Both the position numbers and the translations under genes were made by a program. The notes beneath the pieces are model-generated. The model searched no databases, was not told the DNA's origin, and saw only the letters and a program-made list of their open reading frames with translations. Below are positions 15,305-21,737 of a DNA stretch of 27,257 nt, piece by piece. How positions within the stretch are numbered: position 1 is the stretch's first letter; every line of letters begins with the position of its first letter. Origin of the DNA: Candidatus Elarobacter sp. (GTDB taxonomy: Bacteria; Vulcanimicrobiota; Vulcanimicrobiia; Vulcanimicrobiales; Vulcanimicrobiaceae); contig JASLGJ010000371.1 of the NCBI GenBank assembly GCA_030150085.1, positions 1 through 27,257 on the forward strand. Direction: 5' to 3'.

Positions 15305-16116
15305 TCCGCGTCGAGCGCCGCGAACGCGGCATCGTCTGGGCGATCTTCGACCGCCCGCAGGCGCGCAACGCGATGACGTTCGCGATGTGGGCCGAGCTGC
15401 GCGCGCTCGCCGAACGGCTTGCCGCCGACGAGACGGTGCGCGTGGTGGTGTTCGCCGGCGCCGGCACCGCCGCGTTCGTATCGGGCACGGAGATATCCGA
15501 GTTCGGCGCGTTCGCGAGCGCCGGCACCAGCGGCACCGAGGACGATGCAGCCGGCGGCGCTGCCGATGCGGGCGTTGCCTACGAAGCGCGCATGGACGGC
15601 GTGATCGCGGCGCTCGAAGCGATCCCGGTGCCGACGATCGCGGCGGTCGGCGGCGCCTGCACGGGAGGCGGCGTGAGCATCGCGGCGGCGTGCGACCTGC
15701 GCATCGGCGCACCGGGAACGCGCGTCGGCGTGCCGATCGCGCGCACGCTCGGCAACTGCCTGTCGCTAGCCAACACCGCGCGCGTGGCGGAGCTGATCGG
15801 CCTGGACCGGGTGAAGATGCTGCTGCTCACCGGCCGCCTGCTCGACGCGGACGCCGCGTACCGCGCCGGCTTCCTGACCGAACTCGCCCCGAGCGACGAC
15901 GAGCTCGCCGCACACGTGCAGGCCACTGCGGAACGCCTGACCGAGCTGGCACCGCTGACCCTGCGAGCCACCAAGGAGATGGCCCGCCGCCTGCGCGCCG
16001 CCCAGCATCTACCCGCCGACGAAGACCTGATCCGCGCCTGCTACGGCAGCGACGACTTCCGCACCGGCGTCACCGCGTTTCTGGAAAAACGCCGCCCGAA
16101 CTGGACCGGCCGCTGA
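15301..16116 (+). CDS. Crotonase-superfamily protein lacking both catalytic glutamates
   Basis: A 271-residue enoyl-CoA hydratase/isomerase-family protein. The N-terminal FDRPQARNAMTFAMW, the oxyanion-hole regions (FVSGTEISEF; GGACTGGGVS, residues 118-126) and the C-terminal LTGRLLDADAAYRAGFLTE and FLEKRRPNW are typical. Where rat mitochondrial hydratase has Glu144 (GGGCE) this protein has Ser126, and where it has Glu164 (GQPE) it has Ile146 (GVPI). It is therefore unlikely to be an ordinary hydratase. A related subfamily with GVPIARTLGNCLS exists to my recollection, usually beside CaiB-type genes. A Gly/Ala/Asp-rich insertion lies at about 71-92. GTG 15301 overlaps the CoA-transferase stop by 4 nt. 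It probably acts on the CoA ester made by its partner; reaction unknown. Confidence 0.85.
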   Translation: MIRVERRERGIVWAIFDRPQARNAMTFAMWAELRALAERLAADETVRVVVFAGAGTAAFVSGTEISEFGAFASAGTSGTEDDAAGGAADAGVAYEARMDGVIAALEAIPVPTIAAVGGACTGGGVSIAAACDLRIGAPGTRVGVPIARTLGNCLSLANTARVAELIGLDRVKMLLLTGRLLDADAAYRAGFLTELAPSDDELAAHVQATAERLTELAPLTLRATKEMARRLRAAQHLPADEDLIRACYGSDDFRTGVTAFLEKRRPNWTGR

Positions 16117-16138
16117 CCTAGCCTGGTTGCTGAGCTGC

Positions 16139-16179
16139 GGTATTGCCGTATTGCGGTAAGGATGTAATTCTGATATAGT
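16139..16179 (+). promoter_or_regulatory. Promoter and tandem octamers of the toxin-antitoxin operon
   Basis: TTGCGG (16151-16156) and TATAGT (16174-16179) are separated by 17 bp, a good sigma-70-type promoter and AT-rich against its surroundings. The predicted start of transcription falls only a few bases before the ATG at 16189, so the message would be nearly leaderless; indeed no Shine-Dalgarno sequence is present. Two adjacent octamers, GTATTGCC (16140-16147) and GTATTGCG (16148-16155), run into the -35 and could be the site where the antitoxin represses its own operon. Confidence 0.55.
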
Positions 16180-16188
16180 CACCTTGCC

Positions 16189-16467
16189 ATGGTGGCGCAA
16201 CCGCGTAAGATTCTCGTTGAAGTCTCCGACCGGGGGACGATCACGCTCCCCAAGCCGTACCGCGATGCGAGCATCTACGAGCTGCGGCCGCGCGAGGGCG
16301 GCGGCTTCGAGCTGATCCCGCAGCACACGGTCGATGCGTCCCAGGCGTGGTTTTGGTCGGATCGCTGGCAGAAGATGGAACGCGAAGCCGACGCGGACGT
16401 CGCTGCCGGTCGTGTCACGCGATTCTCCACTGCGGACGACTTGCTGAACGAACTGGACCGGCACTGA
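16189..16467 (+). CDS. AbrB/MazE-type antitoxin
   Basis: A 92-residue antitoxin. Residues 8-45 form a SpoVT/AbrB-like swapped-hairpin DNA-binding domain (ILVEVSDRGTITLPKPYRD, then YELRPREGGGFELIP). The C-terminal half, with WFWSDRWQKMEREADADVAAGRVTRF followed by a DDLLNEL helix, is the acidic toxin-binding tail common in this group. It should neutralise the toxin encoded downstream and repress the shared promoter. ATG 16189 lies 9 nt after a strong -10 box, consistent with leaderless translation. Its stop overlaps the likely CTG start of the toxin (CTGA). The pairing and size are typical of type II systems. Confidence 0.85.
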   Translation: MVAQPRKILVEVSDRGTITLPKPYRDASIYELRPREGGGFELIPQHTVDASQAWFWSDRWQKMEREADADVAAGRVTRFSTADDLLNELDRH

Positions 16468-16781
16468 AGTACGAGCTGACCGAGTCGTTTCTCGCGGACT
16501 TCGGCGGGCTGAACGAGCGGGAGAAAACGCTCTTCAAGGCGGCCGTGCGCAAGCTCAACGACGCGTACGAGGCACACCTCGCGTCGGGAAGCTCCAACCG
16601 TTTGCAGTGGCCCAAGAATCTCCGCATCAAGGATGTCGAGGGCGCGCCCGGCGTGTGGGAGATGACCTGGTCTTTCAGCGGTCCGGACGGCCGGGCGACG
16701 TTCGAGTACGTGCAGATCGAAGGCGAGGCCGCGATCCGCTGGCGGCGGATCGGCGGACACGACGTCTTCAAAGCGCCTTAG
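16464..16781 (+). CDS. RelE/ParE-like toxin, probable CTG start
   Basis: About 105 residues in the RelE/ParE-like fold: KYELTESFLADFGGLNEREK (helix pair), NLRIKDVEGAPGVWEMTWSF, then strands ATFEYVQIEGEAAIRWRRIGGHDVF. Members of this superfamily cleave mRNA at the ribosome or inhibit gyrase; which applies cannot be told. The protein is expected to begin at or near Lys-Tyr-Glu-Leu. The only initiation codon there is CTG at 16464, which overlaps the antitoxin stop as CTGA. The nearest in-frame ATG/GTG/TTG is GTG 16347, deep inside the antitoxin gene and adding 39 unlikely Arg/Cys-rich residues. The 3' end overlaps the convergent GNAT gene by 4 nt (TTAG). Family call good; start uncertain. Confidence 0.78.
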   Translation: MKYELTESFLADFGGLNEREKTLFKAAVRKLNDAYEAHLASGSSNRLQWPKNLRIKDVEGAPGVWEMTWSFSGPDGRATFEYVQIEGEAAIRWRRIGGHDVFKAP

Positions 16782-17368
16782 CTTCGCTCGCCCGTCAGCG
16801 GCGCGCCGCTGAGCCGTTCGTCCAGGCGGGCTCGCACCGTGGGCCATTCGGGGGCGACGATCGAGTACATCACGGTGTCGCGCTGGAAGCCGTCGGGGAG
16901 GCGCAGGTGCATGCGCAGGACGCCTTCGCGGACCGCGCCGAGTTTCTCGATGGCGCGCTGCGAGGGGATGTTGCGGGCGTCGCACTTGAGCTGGACGCGC
17001 AGCATCCCCAGGCGCTCGAAGGCGTGCGCCAAGAGCGCGCGCTTGGCGGCCGGGTTGACCCAGGTGCCGCGCACCTCGGGCAAGTACCAGGTCCAGCCGA
17101 TCTCGAGCGTGCGGTCGGCTTCGCTGATCTCGCCGTAGCGGGTCGAGCCGACGATCCGCCCGTCCAACTCGACGACGAACGGCAGCATCGCTCCGGCATC
17201 GCGCCCGGCCAGCGCGGCGCGCACGTAGCCGTCGTCGCTGGGCTTGCCCGCGAGATACGGGAACGCGCCGGCGAACGGCCGCGCCGCCGCGGCGATCGGC
17301 CCTTCGTCGGCCAGGGTCAGCGGGCGCAGCACGAGCGCGCCGTCGCGCAGGGTCACGGGTTCGAGCAC
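16778..17368 (-). CDS. GNAT acetyltransferase, RimJ/RimL-like
   Basis: A 196-residue acetyl-CoA-dependent N-acetyltransferase of the RimJ/RimL branch (protein N-terminal or small-molecule acetylation). Visible: the N-terminal LRDGALVLRPLTLADEGPI strand-helix, IGWTWYLPEVRGTWVNPAAKRALLAHAFERLG around the acetyl-CoA site, and CDARNIPSQRAIEKLGAVREG, the Asn/Ser-containing block usual in this group. The start is GTG 17368, 7 nt after the stop of the ABC permease gene, with a weak AGGGCGG upstream. It is the last gene of the minus-strand unit that contains the ABC ATPase and permease, so cotranscription is likely. Its stop overlaps the toxin stop on the other strand. The acceptor substrate is unknown. 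Confidence 0.88.
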   Translation of the reverse strand: MLEPVTLRDGALVLRPLTLADEGPIAAAARPFAGAFPYLAGKPSDDGYVRAALAGRDAGAMLPFVVELDGRIVGSTRYGEISEADRTLEIGWTWYLPEVRGTWVNPAAKRALLAHAFERLGMLRVQLKCDARNIPSQRAIEKLGAVREGVLRMHLRLPDGFQRDTVMYSIVAPEWPTVRARLDERLSGAPLTGERS

Positions 17369-17375
17369 GCGGCGG

Positions 17376-18179
17376 TCAGCCGCCCTGAACGACGACGCGG
17401 CGCTGCGCGGCGCGCCAGATGACCGCGGCCAGCGCGCAGAAGACCGCGAACCAGCCGAGCTGCAGCGCGAAGGCGGCGGGATAGCGCGAGGGCGGGATCG
17501 TTCCCAAGTAGATCAGCAGCGGCGTCGAGTACACCGCCGCGAACGGCAGCGCCAGCACGATCTTCTGCAGCGCGCCGGGGAAGAACACGAGCGGGATGAT
17601 CTGGCCGCCGAGCAGGTCGCTGATCCAGCGCACCATCGCCTGCACCGCGAACGTCTCGAGCGTCCAGAACGCGACCAGGTTCATGCAGAAGTTGAGCGCG
17701 AAATTGACCAGGTACCCCAGCACGAAGCTCAGCGCGAACGCGGCCAGCACCGGCGGCGCGGGCACGTCGATCCGCACGATGAGCAGCGAGAGCACCAGCG
17801 CCGGCACGATCATCACCGCGTGCAGCAGCGTCATGCCCACGCCGTCGCTGAAGAAGTAGAGCGGGAGCGAGATCGGCTTCATCAGGTCGGTGGCGATCGT
17901 GCCCTCGCGCACCTTGTCGCGGATCGAGCGCGTGCCGTCGATCTCCAGCACCAGCGACATCAGCAGCGCGACCGTGGTGTAGGTCAGCACCGCGTGCAGC
18001 GGCACCCCGGCCGGCGCGGCGTTCTGCGCGTAGAGCGCGTCCCACACCGACTTCATCAAGTACAGCCGCAGCAGCAGCGAGCCGACGTTGGTGAAGACCT
18101 CCATCCGGTAGGTCGCCTCGCGCGAGAACGCTTTCGAGGCGAAGGCCGTGTAGGGAGCGGCGAGCGCGGCGAACGTCAC
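17376..18179 (-). CDS. ABC-2 type transporter permease
   Basis: A 267-residue inner-membrane permease with about six hydrophobic helices, of the ABC-2 exporter class that partners with COG4586-type ATPases. Visible landmarks: SREATYRMEVFTNVGSLLLRLY near the N-terminus, EIDGTRSIRDKVREGTIATDLMKPISLPLYFFSDG (the cytoplasmic coupling region with the REG-I-x-x-x-LMKP pattern typical of the group), and LLGGQIIPLVFFPGALQKI. The start is GTG 18179, overlapping the ATPase stop as GTGA. Systems of this kind usually encode two permeases of about 260 residues; only one is present here, so it may work as a homodimer. Substrate unknown. Confidence 0.88.
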   Translation of the reverse strand: MTFAALAAPYTAFASKAFSREATYRMEVFTNVGSLLLRLYLMKSVWDALYAQNAAPAGVPLHAVLTYTTVALLMSLVLEIDGTRSIRDKVREGTIATDLMKPISLPLYFFSDGVGMTLLHAVMIVPALVLSLLIVRIDVPAPPVLAAFALSFVLGYLVNFALNFCMNLVAFWTLETFAVQAMVRWISDLLGGQIIPLVFFPGALQKIVLALPFAAVYSTPLLIYLGTIPPSRYPAAFALQLGWFAVFCALAAVIWRAAQRRVVVQGG

Positions 18180-19165
18180 GCGGCGCTGTAGCCTTCGACG
18201 TAGATGCGGCGGATGATCGACTCCAGCTCCGGCTCCTCGATGGTGAGGTCCTTGATGCCGTAGCGCTCTGCGACGCTGCGGATCAGCGCCTCGGCCGAGA
18301 CCGCGTCGCGCTCGAAGCGCAGGCGTACCACCTCGCCCTCGTGAGAGACCAGCTCCGCGCCGGGGACGTCGACGTCGGGCGAGGGCCGCGAGAGCGTCAC
18401 GACCAGCGTCCGCTGCGTGCCGTAGCGGTCGCGCAAGTGCTCGATCTCGCCGTCGTAGACCAGCGTGCCCTTGTCGATCAGGACGATGCGGCGGCACAGC
18501 CGCTCGACGTCGGCCAAGTCGTGCGTGGTCAGGATGAACGTGGTGCCGCGCTCGCGGTTCACCTCGGCGACGAACTCGCGGATCGCCTCCTTCGCCACCA
18601 GATCGAGCCCGATCGTCGGCTCGTCGAGGAACACCACGCGCGGGTCGTGCATCATCGCCGCCGCGAAGTCGCCGCGCATCCGCTGGCCGAGCGACAGCTG
18701 GCGCACCGGCGTCCGCAGGAACGGCCCCATGTCGAGCACCTCGGTGAAGTGCTTCAGGTTGCTGCGGTAGCGCTCGGCGGAGACGCCGTAGATCGCGCGC
18801 AGCAGCTCGAACGACTCGATCAGCGGCAGGTCCCAGTAGAGCTGCGAGCGCTGGCCGAACACGACGCCGATGTTGCGGGCGTTGGCCTTGCGCCGCTCGT
18901 GCGGCACCAGCCCGGCGACCTTGATCGTGCCCGACGTCGGCACCAGGATGCCCGTCAGCATCTTGATCGTGGTCGACTTGCCGGCCCCGTTGGGGCCGAT
19001 GTAGCCGACCAGCTCGCCCTCCTCGAGCGACATGGTGACGCCTTCGACGGCGACCTTGTCCTCGTAGTCCCGCGAGAAGAGCGTCCGCAGCGTCCCGGCC
19101 ACTCCGGGCTGCCGCACGAGCGAGCGGAAGACCTTGCGGAGCTCCCGCGTCTCTATGATCGGCAT
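18176..19165 (-). CDS. ABC-2 exporter ATP-binding subunit (COG4586-type)
   Basis: A 329-residue ATPase. Walker A is GPNGAGKST (57-65), preceded by the long N-terminal insert with LRTLFSRDYEDKVAVEGV that marks the COG4586 group. The Q-loop region is VVFGQRSQLYWDLP. The signature is the variant LSLGQRMRGDFAAAMMHDP, followed by Walker B VVFLDEPTIGLD and switch TTHD. The C-terminal 90 residues form a small accessory domain. ATG 19165 has no Shine-Dalgarno sequence; an AT-rich palindrome abuts it and may be a leaderless promoter. It overlaps the permease start by 4 nt. Probably exports a small molecule or lipid-like compound; not assignable. Confidence 0.9.
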   Translation of the reverse strand: MPIIETRELRKVFRSLVRQPGVAGTLRTLFSRDYEDKVAVEGVTMSLEEGELVGYIGPNGAGKSTTIKMLTGILVPTSGTIKVAGLVPHERRKANARNIGVVFGQRSQLYWDLPLIESFELLRAIYGVSAERYRSNLKHFTEVLDMGPFLRTPVRQLSLGQRMRGDFAAAMMHDPRVVFLDEPTIGLDLVAKEAIREFVAEVNRERGTTFILTTHDLADVERLCRRIVLIDKGTLVYDGEIEHLRDRYGTQRTLVVTLSRPSPDVDVPGAELVSHEGEVVRLRFERDAVSAEALIRSVAERYGIKDLTIEEPELESIIRRIYVEGYSAA

Positions 19166-19176
19166 ATATCGATATA
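19165..19176 (-). promoter_or_regulatory. AT-rich 12-nt palindrome abutting the ABC ATPase start
   Basis: TATATCGATATA is a perfect palindrome of ten A/T and two C/G bases in otherwise very GC-rich DNA, in the 20-nt gap between the upstream GNAT gene and the ATPase gene. On the minus strand TATATC could be a -10 whose transcript would start at or next to the ATG, giving a leaderless message. No good -35 is seen. It may equally be an operator. Confidence 0.35.
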
Positions 19177-19185
19177 GGTTCGGCG

Positions 19186-19725
19186 CTACACCCGTTTCGC
19201 CATGCGGACGATGCCCAAGGTCTCGCCGTTGGGCATCACGGTGTCCGCTCGCTCGATCGCCGCGTAGCCGTGGCGCTCGTAGAACGGCACCCCGGTCAGG
19301 GTGGCCCCCATCTCCAGGCGGGTGAAGCCGGCCTCGGTCGCGCCGCGCTCGCAGGCGGCCAGGATCAGGCTGCCGATCCCGCCCCGCGCTCGCGCCGGGG
19401 CGACGAAGAAGGCCCGGATCTTCGCCGCGTCGCGGGCCGGGTCGAGCAGGTCGTCGTCGCGCCCGGCGAACGCGTCGCCGCCGTAGAGGGTGGCGTGGCG
19501 GCTCCAGCCGCCGCAGCCGACGATCTCCGGCGGCTCGCCCGTCTCGGCCACGAAGTAGGTGCCGTCCGCGATGAGCTGGCTGTCGACGCCGTAGACGGAC
19601 GCCAGCGCCCCCTCGATCTGGGCCGGCGTGTAGTCCGGCGTGTGCAGAACCCGCACGGACGCCTCGATCAGCGCCCGCAGCGCGGGGACGTCGGCCGGCA
19701 CGGCGGGCCGGATGCGGATGTCCAT
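19186..19725 (-). CDS. GNAT family N-acetyltransferase
   Basis: A 179-residue acetyltransferase with a clear GNAT core: IRIRPAVPADVPALRALIEAS at the N-terminus, the acetyl-CoA pyrophosphate loop in FVAPARARGGIGSLILAACERGA, and GVPFYERHGYAAIE near the end. It begins at ATG 19725; no strong Shine-Dalgarno sequence precedes it. It heads a minus-strand unit with the ABC ATPase 20 nt downstream and is divergent from the first kup gene. It is not similar in sequence to the GNAT at the far end of this unit. Acceptor unknown. Confidence 0.87.
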   Translation of the reverse strand: MDIRIRPAVPADVPALRALIEASVRVLHTPDYTPAQIEGALASVYGVDSQLIADGTYFVAETGEPPEIVGCGGWSRHATLYGGDAFAGRDDDLLDPARDAAKIRAFFVAPARARGGIGSLILAACERGATEAGFTRLEMGATLTGVPFYERHGYAAIERADTVMPNGETLGIVRMAKRV

Positions 19726-19841
19726 TGGCGGGCAGTTCTTTGGCCCGGGCCGCGGCCGCCTTCGGGCGAGCGCCCACTCGGTGGTCGATCTGCCTGGCGG
19801 CTCAAGGGGATTGCGGCGGGCGACGGGGGAGAAAGTAGACC
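19726..19841. other. Divergent intergenic region between GNAT and kup
   Basis: This 116-nt region must hold the promoters for the GNAT/ABC unit and for the kup pair. An imperfect inverted repeat (GGGCG at 19764-19768, CGCCC at 19771-19775) and a GGGGGAG ribosome-binding site about 10 nt before the kup GTG are visible. No convincing -35/-10 pair and no ydaO-type c-di-AMP riboswitch were recognised. Confidence 0.4.
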
Positions 19842-21737
19842 GTGACCGCCTCGGCCGTGACCGCTCCCCGAACGTCCCGCATCCCCGTCGCGCTGGTCGT
19901 GGCCGCGCTGGGCATCGTGTTCGGGGACATCGGCACCAGCCCGCTCTACACGCTGCGCACCTGTTTCCTCATGGCGGGCGCGAAGCCGGACCTGCACAAC
20001 GTGCTGGGCATCTGCTCGCTGCTGTTCTGGGCCCTGGCGCTGGTGGTGTGCCTGAAGTACGTCGGGTTCATCATGCGGGTCAACCACGAGGGCGAGGGCG
20101 GCATCCTCGCCCTGCTGGCGCTGGCCTCGCCGCCGCGCCCCTTCGGCGCGCTGATCGGCGCCGGCGTGCTGACCACCGTGCTGATCATCGGCTCGACGAT
20201 GCTGCTCGGCGACGGCGTGATCACGCCGGCGATCTCGGTGCTCTCCGCGGTCGAGGGCATCAGCCTCGTCTCGTCGGCGTTCCAGCCCTACGTCGTGCCG
20301 ATCGCGCTGGTCGTGATCGTGGCGTTCTTCGCGCTCCAGCGCGCGGGCACCGAGGGCGTCGGGCGGCTCTTCGGGCCGGTGATGTTCGTCTGGTTCGTGG
20401 TGATCGGCGTGCTCGGGCTGTTCCCGATCCTGGCCCATCCCGAGGTGTTCGCGGCGCTCAACCCGGTCCACGCGGTCGCCTACGCGGCCCGCAACGGCTG
20501 GACGGGCTTCACCATCCTGGGCGGCGTGGTGCTGGCGATCACCGGCGTCGAGGCGCTCTACGCCGACCTCTCGCACTTCGGCTACAAGCCGATTGCGCTG
20601 GGCTGGTACCTGCTGGTCTTCCCCTCGCTGGTGCTCAACTATTTCGGCCAGGGCGCGAAGCTGCTGGCCGATCCGGCGGCGCTCGAGAACCCGTTCTTCA
20701 CGCTCGCCCCGACCTGGGCGCTGGTGCCGCTGGTGGTGCTCGCGACGATCGCGACCGTGATCGCCTCGCAGGCCCTGATCTCGGGCACCTTCACGCTGGT
20801 CGAGCAGGCCATCGCGCTCAACCTCGCGCCGCGCGTGCTGGTCCGCCACACCTCGCACCACCACAAGGGCCAGGTCTACGTACCCTCGATCAACCGCCTG
20901 CTGGCGGTCGGCTGCGCGCTGCTGGTGATCACCTTCGGCTCCAGCGCGCGGCTGGCGTCGGCCTACGGGCTGGCGCTGACGGGCACCATGCTCTGCACCT
21001 CGATCGCGTTCTACGTCGTCACCACGCGCGTGCTGGGCTGGCCCAAGCGCTTCACCGCCCCGCTGGTGGCGCTGTTCCTCACGATCGACCTGAGCTTCGT
21101 GATCGCCTCGCTGCCCAAGGTCCCCGGCGGCGGCTACATTCCGCTGGGCATCAGCTTGGTGGTGGTGACGATGAGCCTGACCTGGCTCGAAGGCCGCCGC
21201 AAGCTGACCCGCGAGCTCGCGGCTCAGCAGACGCCCGTCGACGAGGTGATCGACAAGCTGCCCAGCGGCGTGGGCAGCAGCAACGGCACGATGGTGTTCC
21301 TCACCCCCGACCCGCGCGGCGTGCCGTTCCTGGCCCGCCACCGCTGGGTGCGCGACCGCGTGCTCGAGGAGCGGATCGTGCTGCTCAACATCGCGCGCGC
21401 CGGCACGCCCTATCTCGACAGCGAGACCGAGCGGGTCTTCGTCGAGCGCCTCTCGCTGCGGCTGATTCGCGTCACCGCCCGCTTCGGCTACATGGAGATG
21501 CCCCGCATCGACCCGATCCTGCGCGCGTGCGGCGCGTTCGGGCTCGATCTCGACCGCGACGACACCTCGTTTTTCTACGCCGACCCCAAGATCGTGCCGG
21601 CCGCGAACGGCAAGGGAATGCCCGGCTGGCGCCGCGAGCTGTTCGTCACCCTGCAGCGCAACGCGCGCCCGCTGCCCGACGACTTGCGCATTCGCGCGGA
21701 GCGTCGAATCGAGCTTGGGGTAACCGTGGAGTTGTGA
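19842..21737 (+). CDS. kup: Kup-type low-affinity potassium transporter, copy 1
   Basis: A 631-residue proton-coupled potassium uptake protein of the KUP/HAK/KT family. The family hallmark GIVFGDIGTSPLY lies at 24-36. Later come NHEGEGGILALLAL, the GDGVITPAISVLSAVEGI block in helix 4, and ITGVEALYADLSHFG. About 12 helices fill the first 430-450 residues, followed by the soluble C-terminal domain (FLTPDPRGVPFLARHRW; RVTARFGYMEMPRI). Length is normal. The start is GTG 19842, with GGGGGAG upstream. Its stop overlaps the second copy by 4 nt (GTGA). A glutamate in HEGEGG and the GD pair of the first helix, important for K+ binding in the family, are kept, so the protein should be active. Confidence 0.95.
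   Translation: MTASAVTAPRTSRIPVALVVAALGIVFGDIGTSPLYTLRTCFLMAGAKPDLHNVLGICSLLFWALALVVCLKYVGFIMRVNHEGEGGILALLALASPPRPFGALIGAGVLTTVLIIGSTMLLGDGVITPAISVLSAVEGISLVSSAFQPYVVPIALVVIVAFFALQRAGTEGVGRLFGPVMFVWFVVIGVLGLFPILAHPEVFAALNPVHAVAYAARNGWTGFTILGGVVLAITGVEALYADLSHFGYKPIALGWYLLVFPSLVLNYFGQGAKLLADPAALENPFFTLAPTWALVPLVVLATIATVIASQALISGTFTLVEQAIALNLAPRVLVRHTSHHHKGQVYVPSINRLLAVGCALLVITFGSSARLASAYGLALTGTMLCTSIAFYVVTTRVLGWPKRFTAPLVALFLTIDLSFVIASLPKVPGGGYIPLGISLVVVTMSLTWLEGRRKLTRELAAQQTPVDEVIDKLPSGVGSSNGTMVFLTPDPRGVPFLARHRWVRDRVLEERIVLLNIARAGTPYLDSETERVFVERLSLRLIRVTARFGYMEMPRIDPILRACGAFGLDLDRDDTSFFYADPKIVPAANGKGMPGWRRELFVTLQRNARPLPDDLRIRAERRIELGVTVEL

Noticed and set aside
16347..16463. Extended toxin start at GTG 16347
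   Set aside because: It would lie inside the antitoxin gene and add an Arg/Cys-rich segment unlike any RelE/ParE N-terminus.
19726..19841. Possible ydaO-type c-di-AMP riboswitch before kup
   Set aside because: Kup genes are often under this riboswitch, and the leader is G-rich, but the region is only 116 nt and I could not find the conserved core segments of the motif.
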